9,176 nucleotides of DNA from Chitinophagaceae bacterium (GTDB taxonomy: Bacteria; Bacteroidota; Bacteroidia; Chitinophagales; Chitinophagaceae), in the NCBI GenBank assembly GCA_020846105.1, contig JADLEN010000333.1, positions 1 to 9,176 on the forward strand, written 5' to 3'. Under the pieces are notes generated by a model. The model had not been told where the DNA came from, searched no databases, and worked only from the letters and a program-made list of their open reading frames with translations. Numbering within the stretch: position 1 is the first letter of the stretch; the number at the start of each line of letters is the position of its first letter. The translations under genes and the position numbers were made by a program. This document shows, in pieces, positions 1-6,489 of this stretch.

Positions 1-41
1 ATATATAAAGGGGATTTTTAATCCGCAACACCTGATAAGCC

Positions 42-69
42 TGCCCGGATGAATCCGTTCGGACGGGCA
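42..69. other. Imperfect hairpin downstream of the receptor gene
   Basis: TGCCCG at 42-47 pairs with CGGGCA at 64-69. Inside it, TCCG at 54-57 pairs with CGGA at 60-63 around a TT loop, leaving a six-base bulge (48-53). A smaller hairpin (GGATT/AATCC, loop TTT) lies at 12-24. Neither is followed by a proper T-run on the minus strand, so I do not call an intrinsic terminator. They may still form the 3' end of the operon transcript or protect it from decay. Confidence 0.4.
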
Positions 70-191
70 AAGCCTCATAGCAGCAGCCAAAGCCCAAAGC
101 TGCGCGGGATGGCAGCTGTACCCCGCAGCGCAGCGAGGAGTACAAGCAACAGCCCGAGACCCAAAGCCTCACGAAGTAGCAGAAAGCCTCA
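69..191. repeat. Three copies of the 9-mer AAAGCCTCA
   Basis: Exact direct copies of AAAGCCTCA occur at 69-77, 163-171 and 183-191. They flank and follow the hairpin element at 99-160, and the last two are 20 bp apart. The shorter related words CAAAGCCC and CAAAGC also occur between them. The pattern suggests a decayed composite repeat. It has no attached open reading frame and is too short and irregular for a CRISPR array. Confidence 0.5.
99..160. repeat. G+C-rich structured intergenic element, probably a dispersed repeat
   Basis: A long imperfect hairpin is visible. GCTGCG (99-104) plus CGGG (105-108) pair with CCCG (122-125) plus CGCAGC (129-134), with a three-base CAG bulge and a loop containing the palindrome CAGCTG. 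It is followed by AGCGAGGAG and then AGCCCGA (151-157). The order GGGAT, CCCCG, AGCGAGGA, AGCCCGA resembles an intergenic repeat that I recall from many Bacteroidota genomes. That identification is from memory and not confirmed here. The tract is visibly richer in G+C than the other gene gaps in the window, and no open frame in it looks like a protein. Confidence 0.4.
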
Positions 192-240
192 CCGCCCAAA
201 AACGATGGCGGATGGCGCACAAGGCAGCGCGGGGGCTGGG

Positions 241-2643
241 CTATAGCTTGTATTGGAGTGTGATGTAGGCGTTGCGCTTGTTGGCGGGTAGTATGCCGGG
301 GCCGGGGTAGCCGTCTGCACGGCGGCTGTAGTATAGTTTGTTGGCCAGGTTGTTGATACCGGTGTAGATGGTAAAGTGCCGCCAGTTGTAAGACAAGCTG
401 AGGTCCATAACGGCAAAGGCGGGTATGGCGCCGTCTACGGCTGTGGGTGTGCTGATGGTGTTGGTGGCGTCTGAGTATTGTAGGGCTTGGTAGCTATATT
501 GGTAGCTAATATTGTAGCGGGTGCTGCCAAAAGATATGCCTGTGCGGATGAGTAGGGGTGGCACGTTTTCTACCATCTTGTTGGCAATGGCGGTGTTGAG
601 GGTATTGATATATCGTGCGTCTATGAGGGAGAGGTTGGTATAGAGGTTGAGCTTGTATTTGCTGCTGTTGTGGCTGATAGCTTTGAGCAGGTCGCCTTCT
701 ACAAGGCATTCTAGGCCTATGTTGCGGCTGTCGGCCACGTTGGTACGCAGGCGGTAGGTAAAGTTGTTGGTATCGCGCGCGAATATGGAGCCTATGCGGC
801 CGTTGTATCGGAGGTAAAAGACGCTAGCATCTACGTATAGCCAGCCGCCAAAGTTGCCCCGAAAGCCGGCGTCGGCGTTGTAGCCGGTCTCGTCTTTGAG
901 GTTGGGGTCTACGCGGGCATTGCTGTTGATTACGCGCATGTCGTTAAAGTTGATAGAGCGGTAGTTTTGAGAGATGTTGGCGTATAGCTCGGCACCCCAA
1001 GCGGTCTTGTATGCGCTGCCTATGCCTAGTAGTGCAAAGGAGCGGGGGTTTTGCATGGTTTCTTGTATTTTTTCGGGGGCTACAAAAATGTTTTGTTTGT
1101 AGTAATAGCCATCGGCCTTGGTGTTGATATACTCTACACGTATGCCGGGGGTAATGCTCCAGCGGTTGCTGAGCTGAAAAATGTTTTCGGCAAAGGTGGC
1201 TAGGTTGGTACCCGGAAATTGGTAATCGCTCTTGCTAGGCTCTGTGCCTATGAAAGAGAAGTTGGCGTCGCTACCATCGCTACCATCGCCTTGGCGGCGC
1301 ATAGTGAGGCCGCGGTAGGCGCGGGCACCTACAAGCAGGGTGCTGCGTATGTCTTTGCGCAAGCGATACTGATGTATGAAGCGTAGCTCGGAGCCAAAAT
1401 TGCTGTATCGGTCGGCCATTACATCGCGGTTGCCGCCATTATCGGCCCTGTTGATATAAGAGAGTATGCCCACAGCATCGCGGCCCCCTTGCAGGGTATA
1501 GTTGCGCAGGTTGATACGGGTATGCTGGCTGATGTTGTAATCGAGGTTGAGGTTGATAAGGTTCCAGTCTACCTTGAACCAGTTGCGCGCACGTACAGAT
1601 ACAGAGGCGTCCTCGGCAAACTGTGCATCGGTAAGGCCACCGGGCTGCTGCGCTAGGTAGTGCATGTAGGTGTATTGGGTGGTGATCTTTAGTTTTTTGC
1701 TGATGTCGTAGCTGAGGTGTGCGTAGGCGTTTTGCTGGTCGAAATGGCTATTGGGCCGCCAGTCGTCGCCACGTTTGTATTGGTAAAAGGCATAGTAGTT
1801 TAGCTTGCCCTTGGCCACTGTGCCACCCACACTGTTATAGGTATTGAGAAAGCCATAAGAGCCTGCCGATTGGCGGGTGGTAAATTGGAATTTCTTGTCG
1901 GTGGGGCCTTCGCGCATTACAAAATTGATAAGGCCACCAAACTGAGGGCCGTATTGTAGGCTAGCCGCACCGCGGATAATTTCTATCTTTTCTATAGCCT
2001 CGGCAGATGGGGTGTAATAACTCTCGGGGTAGCCTAGGGCATCGGCGCTTATGTCGTAGCCGTTTTGCCGGATGTTGAAGTTGGAAGAGCGGTTGGGGCT
2101 AAGGCCACGGCCACCTATACCTAGCTGTAGGCCGCCACGGTCGTACTCCCAAATATTGAGGCCGGGCACGCGTGCGTATATCTGGCGGGTGTTGTTGGTG
2201 GCTAGGTTGGCATTTATATTTTTCAGGTAAATGACTTCTGTTTTTTTGCCAGCGTAGATGGCTGTGCCCGATACGTCGGCTAGCTTGCCCGAGGCTAGGT
2301 CTTGCCTGTTGTGCACTTCTACCCCTTTGAGGCGTACTGCGGCATCGGCCTCCAAGTCTATGTCTAGGGCTATGCTTTTGTTGCTAATGGCTACGCTGCG
2401 CATGATGCCTTTTTTGCCTATATAATTGATAAGCAATTGGTAGTTGCCAGGGGCTAGGCCTGCAAACCGAAAGTAGCCGTTGTCGTTGCTGATGCGTGTG
2501 AGCGAGTCTGGCAAGAGGAGGATGCTGGCATCGGCAGCGGCATCGTCGCTAAGGCGCAAAGTGCCTGAGATAGCATACTGCTTTTGGGCAAAGCTGCAAA
2601 GCTGTAGTAAAACAAGGAGTAAGGTGCTGAGAAATATCTTCAT
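241..2643 (-). CDS. FecA-like TonB-dependent outer-membrane receptor
   Basis: This is an 800-residue outer-membrane receptor expected to import a metal chelate using TonB energy. Residues 1-20 (MKIFLSTLLL..., ending SFAQ) form a type I signal peptide. Residues about 23-98 are a carboxypeptidase-regulatory-like beta-sandwich (ISGTLRL, NGYFRFAGLAPGNYQL), typical of Bacteroidota receptors. The plug covers about 130-248, with RVPGLNIWE, IGGRGLSPNR, IEIIRGAASLQYGPQFGG and INFVMREGP. The rest is a 22-strand-type barrel ending in the FecA-like DGYPGPGILPANKR and a final ITLQYKL. The last residue is Leu rather than the usual aromatic. The frame stays open upstream to 3111, but the signal peptide fixes ATG at 2643. 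That start lies 26 bp after the gamma-carboxylase-like gene, so this is the last gene of the operon. Iron-citrate-type cargo is an inference from family and neighbours. No fecI/fecR pair or tonB is present in the window. Confidence 0.93.
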   Translation of the reverse strand: MKIFLSTLLLVLLQLCSFAQKQYAISGTLRLSDDAAADASILLLPDSLTRISNDNGYFRFAGLAPGNYQLLINYIGKKGIMRSVAISNKSIALDIDLEADAAVRLKGVEVHNRQDLASGKLADVSGTAIYAGKKTEVIYLKNINANLATNNTRQIYARVPGLNIWEYDRGGLQLGIGGRGLSPNRSSNFNIRQNGYDISADALGYPESYYTPSAEAIEKIEIIRGAASLQYGPQFGGLINFVMREGPTDKKFQFTTRQSAGSYGFLNTYNSVGGTVAKGKLNYYAFYQYKRGDDWRPNSHFDQQNAYAHLSYDISKKLKITTQYTYMHYLAQQPGGLTDAQFAEDASVSVRARNWFKVDWNLINLNLDYNISQHTRINLRNYTLQGGRDAVGILSYINRADNGGNRDVMADRYSNFGSELRFIHQYRLRKDIRSTLLVGARAYRGLTMRRQGDGSDGSDANFSFIGTEPSKSDYQFPGTNLATFAENIFQLSNRWSITPGIRVEYINTKADGYYYKQNIFVAPEKIQETMQNPRSFALLGIGSAYKTAWGAELYANISQNYRSINFNDMRVINSNARVDPNLKDETGYNADAGFRGNFGGWLYVDASVFYLRYNGRIGSIFARDTNNFTYRLRTNVADSRNIGLECLVEGDLLKAISHNSSKYKLNLYTNLSLIDARYINTLNTAIANKMVENVPPLLIRTGISFGSTRYNISYQYSYQALQYSDATNTISTPTAVDGAIPAFAVMDLSLSYNWRHFTIYTGINNLANKLYYSRRADGYPGPGILPANKRNAYITLQYKL

Positions 2644-2669
2644 CGGGGGCGTTAAAAAAAAATGTCGGC

Positions 2670-4010
2670 TTATGGTTTGTAGGGCAATACCCAAGTATAA
2701 TGCTGCCAACCCAGCTTTTGGGCCGCCAAATTTACGGTAGTATCTACGAATAATCGAGAACGCTGGCCATTGAGCGATACATATACTTGCGCATATACCT
2801 GCGGCTGCTGCATGCCGCGTTGCTGGTATTGCTGCGCAAGATGCTGTGCGTACTTGGCTATGAGGTCGGGCTGGGTGCTCATCATTTTTTCTTGCAGGGG
2901 GGTCAAGAATGCGGCATTGTTCACCTCTATTTGTTGCTGGGTAGCGCTGTCTTTGACCGTAAAAAAGCTGTTGCCTGTTTTTTCCATAAGCATTACCCGC
3001 CACGAGAATCGGTAGCCCTCCTCGTGCCAAAACAAATGGCCAGGGTATAGCAAATAACGAAAAGGAAACAAAAGTTGAAAGCTGATATAAAGGCCAATAC
3101 CGATGCTCCAAAGCTGAGCTTGCGCAAAGCTGTATACCTGGCTTGGCAATGCATTGGCGCTAGTATAGCCAGGCAAAAAAGATTGTAAACGTTGGTGAAA
3201 ACTCCCCGAAAAGAAGATTAAACTATTGGCTATCATTACGAAAGGAAACATACCTATGGCCGGGAAAAATATAGCCGTAGCAATATGAAAAACCAGCACA
3301 AAGAAATAAGCAAAAGGCCGCGTAGGGCGATAGAGAAGAAAGAAGGCGATGAACAAATCGTACACGGCACCAAACCAAGAAAACAAATACGCCACCCAAA
3401 GCTCGTACATCCAAGGCCCTACAATAGGCAGGTGCGACTTGGCAGGCAGCCACAAGCGCATGGGCATAGCATCAAATAGCCAATCGGCATAGAGCTTGGC
3501 AATGCCTGCAAACACATACACCACCGCCATCTGAAAACGCAAAATACCTACACACCAGCGAGGCACAGTAAGGCAGCGCAAGTGTGGCCACAAGCGCATA
3601 TCCACCGAGTAGTGCCGGTGGGCAGGCAGCCAAATAAGTAAGAAAGCAACTAGGCTTATAAAGTAATAGTGATTGAGATAGGTAGTGACATCAATAAGCT
3701 CGACATAGGTAAAACAAAGGAAGAATATAACGGTGGCTATGCGGTACAGAAAGCCAAACATTATCATCAAAGCACTGAGCCCCATGCACAAAAAAATGAG
3801 GTGCATACCTGTGTGCCCCAAGGGCCTTACCCACTCGAAACCTAAGTAGGTAAAATGAAATGGCGGTAATACATAAAGTGTGTTTATCCAACCATTGTAC
3901 CAAAAACGTGCAATACTAGCAAACATCAACAAGCCAAAAACGATACGAAAAGTAACGATTGGCGCAATAGATACGGGCTTGTGTAGTTGAGAGGCTATTT
4001 TTGGGAACAA
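2670..4010 (-). CDS. HTTM-domain, vitamin K-dependent gamma-carboxylase-like membrane protein
   Basis: This 446-residue polytopic inner-membrane protein has hydrophobic segments at roughly 18-36, 66-86, 90-106, 115-130, 153-170, 205-225, 234-265 and 299-320. A soluble domain follows from about 330. It resembles human GGCX along its whole length: NHYY (113-116) then HYSVD, AGIAKLYADW (168-177), FHIA...IGMFPFVM (241-259), and a C-terminal part with FLTPLQ, PQVYAQVYVSLNGQ and a final WVLPYKP. From memory of GGCX, H114 corresponds to H160, K172 to the catalytic base K218, and H242 to H287. The His-to-Lys spacing is 58 in both, and Lys-to-His is 70 here against 69. The start is TTG at 4010, because no in-frame ATG precedes Met29 and an in-frame TGA lies 15 bases upstream. 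The start is only 11 bases after the imelysin stop, suggesting translational coupling. The bacterial function is unknown; carboxylation or quinol epoxidation is possible. Confidence 0.88.
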   Translation of the reverse strand: MFPKIASQLHKPVSIAPIVTFRIVFGLLMFASIARFWYNGWINTLYVLPPFHFTYLGFEWVRPLGHTGMHLIFLCMGLSALMIMFGFLYRIATVIFFLCFTYVELIDVTTYLNHYYFISLVAFLLIWLPAHRHYSVDMRLWPHLRCLTVPRWCVGILRFQMAVVYVFAGIAKLYADWLFDAMPMRLWLPAKSHLPIVGPWMYELWVAYLFSWFGAVYDLFIAFFLLYRPTRPFAYFFVLVFHIATAIFFPAIGMFPFVMIANSLIFFSGSFHQRLQSFLPGYTSANALPSQVYSFAQAQLWSIGIGLYISFQLLFPFRYLLYPGHLFWHEEGYRFSWRVMLMEKTGNSFFTVKDSATQQQIEVNNAAFLTPLQEKMMSTQPDLIAKYAQHLAQQYQQRGMQQPQVYAQVYVSLNGQRSRLFVDTTVNLAAQKLGWQHYTWVLPYKP

Positions 4011-4021
4011 AGTTTTTTTAT

Positions 4022-5137
4022 TTAATCACCATCATTATCGGCATAGCTTATTTGCACAGCTGTTACCGAAGGCAAATCTGTTTTCACCAAAGTCACCAAT
4101 TTTTGAATCTCTTTGTAAGTAGCATCTACTGCAGTGTATTGGCTAGTAAGCGCTGTGGGCAAGGGGTCTGCAATATCGTTTAGCTTGGTTGCTACTATAT
4201 CCATTTGCGCAAGTATGTCTGTATTGAGCTGTGCCTGCCCTAGCGACACCAAATAATCGGAAAGGCCTTTGCCACTGCCATTGCCCGAGTAAAATGACTT
4301 GATACTAGCGATACGCTCCTTGGCAAGTGCAAGAGAGATGCCGGCGTAATATGCTTCGCATTTGCTAGCAAATACAGTGCCGTTTGAGGCTTTGCCCAAT
4401 GGCCAACCTATGCATGGGCCTTTGAGCACATCCATTTGGTAGGCTATTTGGTTTACAATATTGGCAATAGGGCTGCCACTGTTGCTTTGTGTGTTGCCCA
4501 CAAAAGTGCTGCGATAGCTTGCCCAGTCTGCGGCTACTTTATCGCTCAATGTTTTCATCCGAGCCACAATATCTTTTAGGTATTGGGCACGCTTGGCATC
4601 CATGTTGGGTATAGCATTGGGCTCGAAACACAAATAGTTGAGCGCAGGAAAACCTTGTGCATAAAAGGATGCACGAGAAAGGCTAGTAAAGTTGTTGCTG
4701 CTTGTGGCAATATTGTTGAGGATAGTAGCAGTGTCTACCGAAAAACCAGTGAGCGCACCATCGGTGGTAAAGCTATAATCTAAGCCGCCAGTAAAATTGA
4801 AGAAGTTGTCTAAAATAGCAGATTCGGCGGGGCCAAAGTTATACAAGCCACAACGAATATATTGCAGATGAGCATTGGCATAAGCCGTTTTTAGCGCAGC
4901 TTGTGTGCCGCTATTGGGGCTACTTGCAAACGCATCTATAGCTGCCTGAAGCTCAGATATATTTGTTTGCAGCGTGGCATATGCAGGTATTATTTGGTTG
5001 TCGGCATATTGCACCAGCATCGCAGTTTTATCAAAGTTGCCTTTGTCTGTATCGTCTGTTTTGTCGGGCTTATTGCACGATAAGACAGAAAGGGCTATAA
5101 CTGCAATTGTAGAAAATATCAAATAAATAGGCTTCAT
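4022..5137 (-). CDS. Imelysin-like (M75 family) lipoprotein
   Basis: This is a 371-residue envelope lipoprotein of the imelysin/EfeO/IrpA group, a helical-bundle family linked to iron uptake. The signal peptide ends in a lipobox, VLSC, with lipidated Cys21, followed by an Asp/Lys-rich linker (NKPDKTDDTDK). Family marks include an N-terminal helical repeat (AYATLQTNISELQAAIDAF), RCGLYNFGPAES with GPAE at 102-105, GFPALNYLCFEP (162-173), and a late helix pair after IAYQMDVLKGP. The classic GxHxxE motif is degenerate: at 162-167 His is replaced by Pro164 and Glu by Asn167. Metal binding by that site is therefore doubtful. The C-terminus is acidic (ADNDGD). The gene follows the DUF4856 gene by 108 bp and precedes the gamma-carboxylase-like gene by 11 bp. 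Operon context with a TonB-dependent receptor supports a role in metal acquisition, by inference. Peptidase activity is not established for this family. Confidence 0.9.
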   Translation of the reverse strand: MKPIYLIFSTIAVIALSVLSCNKPDKTDDTDKGNFDKTAMLVQYADNQIIPAYATLQTNISELQAAIDAFASSPNSGTQAALKTAYANAHLQYIRCGLYNFGPAESAILDNFFNFTGGLDYSFTTDGALTGFSVDTATILNNIATSSNNFTSLSRASFYAQGFPALNYLCFEPNAIPNMDAKRAQYLKDIVARMKTLSDKVAADWASYRSTFVGNTQSNSGSPIANIVNQIAYQMDVLKGPCIGWPLGKASNGTVFASKCEAYYAGISLALAKERIASIKSFYSGNGSGKGLSDYLVSLGQAQLNTDILAQMDIVATKLNDIADPLPTALTSQYTAVDATYKEIQKLVTLVKTDLPSVTAVQISYADNDGD

Positions 5138-5187
5138 TTAAAATAAATTTCGGGACAAAATAAGGGTGATTATTATTTGCTAATAAA

Positions 5188-5216
5188 GCGCACACAACCA
5201 CTACAGTTATGTGCGC
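5188..5216 (-). terminator. Hairpin between the DUF4856 and imelysin genes, possible attenuator
   Basis: GCGCACA at 5188-5194 pairs exactly with TGTGCGC at 5210-5216. After one mismatch, AAC (5196-5198) pairs with GTT (5206-5208), leaving a seven-base loop. On the minus strand it is followed by the weak U-tract TTTATTA. It begins about 30 bases past the DUF4856 stop. It could cause partial termination or stabilise the upstream part of the mRNA, giving more DUF4856 lipoprotein than downstream products. A strong stop would be at odds with the shared operon. Confidence 0.4.
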
Positions 5217-5245
5217 CTTGCGTACTTGGTGGGCAAAATTTATAA

Positions 5246-6334
5246 TTAAAGACCGTAAGTACTTTTAAGAATATTTTGCGCAGCCACCAAGTCTGTAAAG
5301 CCAGGCTGATTGAGCAAGGTGTAAAAATCAGTGTTCAATATCATATTCAATTTGTCGTAATCACCTGCAGATAGTTTGCTATTGGCAGGGCGATATTTGA
5401 ATGCAACTACAAAGCCAAAACCCTCGGACAAGCCATGTAGTTGTGTACCATAATTGCCAATTGCAGTAGCAGCAGTAGGCGAAGTAACATAGTTTAAAGC
5501 AGCGGCAGCAGCCAATTGCTCCCACTTGGCAAGGATAATATCTATTTGCTCGTTACGCACATTTACATCATAGCCACCAATTGCAGCACGCCCTTTGAGG
5601 AATGCATTGAAAAGAACCGCACCTGCATCTATTGCAGCCCCACGCTCGGCAAGGTATCCGCCCCACAACAGTGGTTTATCGGTATCTGTGCTAGCATATG
5701 TTTTTGTAGGGTCGTAATTGATAGGTACAGAAAGCATGCCAAATGCTGCATCCCACATAGCTTGTGCTTTAGTAGTATCTGTTGTAGCAAGCGATTTCAC
5801 CTCTGTAAGTGTGCGCACGACTTCTTTAAAAAGCATAGCACTCATGGTGCCTTTTGTAAATGCCTGACCATATTCAAGACCACGAGGGCCTACGACAATT
5901 TTGTTGCTACCACGAGCCACAAAGCCACCCACACCAGCGCTTGCGGTGGCGCCTGTGTTGAAAATTAATACACTATCTGCATAAGACTTAATCATTGCAG
6001 CATCCGAAGTAAAGTTAGTGATGTTGTTACCCGAAGCATTCAAAGCCATATCTGTAAACGGATTGCCAGAATTGCTAAACATATTGTTGAGCATTGTTTG
6101 GTCTAATGCTACTATTGCAGATCCTGTATTGGCTTTTTTAAGATACGCATCTACTTCTACAGCCATTTGCACAAGAGAAGTAGATTGCGCATAATTGGCA
6201 GTTGCAAAATTATAAGTTGTAGGTACTGTGTAAGGTTTCACTAAAACAGGCTCATTATTTTCTTCTTTTTTGCAAGCACTAAAAGCAAGTAATAGCATTG
6301 CAGCTGTCGCAGTGTATTTCAATTTATTGTTCAT
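5246..6334 (-). CDS. DUF4856 domain lipoprotein, imelysin-associated
   Basis: This 362-residue lipoprotein is the first gene of the operon. The signal peptide MNNKLKYTATAAMLLLAFSAC has the lipobox FSAC with Cys21. The residues straight after it, KKEENNE, fit the K-(D/E)2 lipoprotein export signal described for Capnocytophaga, so a cell-surface location is plausible. The body reads as DUF4856: YNFATANYAQSTSLVQMAVE near the start, GLEYGQAFTKGTM (152-164), WDAAFGMLSVP (194-204), WGGYLAERG (224-232), and HGLSEGFGFVVAFKYRP (300-316). The last motif keeps a His and Glu in a family-conserved helix that recalls the imelysin site. No enzymatic role is known. I infer from the neighbouring imelysin protein and TonB receptor that it works in substrate binding or delivery at the outer membrane. 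ATG at 6334 is fixed by the signal peptide; a -7-like element and tandem repeats lie upstream. Confidence 0.85.
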   Translation of the reverse strand: MNNKLKYTATAAMLLLAFSACKKEENNEPVLVKPYTVPTTYNFATANYAQSTSLVQMAVEVDAYLKKANTGSAIVALDQTMLNNMFSNSGNPFTDMALNASGNNITNFTSDAAMIKSYADSVLIFNTGATASAGVGGFVARGSNKIVVGPRGLEYGQAFTKGTMSAMLFKEVVRTLTEVKSLATTDTTKAQAMWDAAFGMLSVPINYDPTKTYASTDTDKPLLWGGYLAERGAAIDAGAVLFNAFLKGRAAIGGYDVNVRNEQIDIILAKWEQLAAAAALNYVTSPTAATAIGNYGTQLHGLSEGFGFVVAFKYRPANSKLSAGDYDKLNMILNTDFYTLLNQPGFTDLVAAQNILKSTYGL

Positions 6335-6381
6335 CTTTTGTTATGTTGAATTATTTAGGATGCAAAAGTGCAGTAGAAAAA

Positions 6382-6390
6382 CAAAGAGTA
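6382..6390 (-). promoter_or_regulatory. Possible -7 element for the DUF4856-to-receptor operon
   Basis: The minus strand reads TACTCTTTG from 6390 to 6382. This is the Bacteroidota -7 consensus TAnnTTTG with one extra base in the spacer. It sits about 48 bases before the ATG, leaving room for a short leader. I see no good TTTG-type -33 box at the right distance. Instead the tandem repeats fill that position, which would fit an activator-dependent promoter. A competing weaker match, CACTTTTG at 6370-6363, lies nearer the gene. Confidence 0.35.
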
Positions 6391-6429
6391 TTTTTAGAAT
6401 CGGGAAAAGGATTTTCATAATCGGGAAAT
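6388..6429 (-). promoter_or_regulatory. Two adjoining imperfect 21-bp direct repeats, candidate operator
   Basis: On the minus strand, positions 6429-6409 and 6408-6388 form two back-to-back 21-bp units that agree at 17 of 21 positions. The invariant core is TTTCCCGATT, followed by T and AAAAT. The 21-bp period places both cores on the same face of the helix. The array lies between the terminator of the upstream unit and the -7-like element of the operon. That is where a direct-repeat-binding activator such as a LytTR or AraC-type protein would sit. The identity of the regulator is inference. Confidence 0.55.
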
Positions 6430-6434
6430 GCTTT

Positions 6435-6468
6435 AAAACAAAAACGCCCCAACAAAACTGTTGGGGCG
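6435..6468 (-). terminator. Rho-independent terminator of the ctlX-deiminase unit
   Basis: CGCCCCAAC at 6445-6453 pairs perfectly over nine bases with GTTGGGGCG at 6460-6468, with a six-base loop. On the minus strand the stem is followed by TTTTTGTTTT (6444-6435). It begins 21 bases past the stop codon of the deiminase gene. It separates that unit from the DUF4856 operon. Confidence 0.92.
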
Positions 6469-6489
6469 AACAATGCTTATTGAGCCTAT

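Noticed and set aside
69..191. CRISPR-like array from the repeated 9-mers
   Set aside because: Repeats are only 9 bp with spacings of 94 and 20 bp; there are no regular spacers and no cas genes.
191..222. Intrinsic terminator just after the receptor stop (CCGCC/GGCGG pairing)
   Set aside because: The T-run lies in the loop and not after the stem on the minus strand, so it does not fit a rho-independent terminator.
49..246. Plus-strand open frame of 65 codons in the intergenic tract
   Set aside because: Low-complexity Ser/Arg/Pro-rich product spanning the hairpins and repeats; no ribosome site or family resemblance.
2644..3111. In-frame upstream extension of the TonB receptor to position 3111 (956 residues)
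   Set aside because: It overlaps the 3' end of the carboxylase-like gene in another frame, has no receptor-like features, and would bury the clear signal peptide that begins at the ATG at 2643.
5516..5968. Plus-strand open frame of 150 codons opposite the DUF4856 gene
   Set aside because: Cys- and His-rich mirror of a well-supported lipoprotein gene; no signal, domain or leader of its own.
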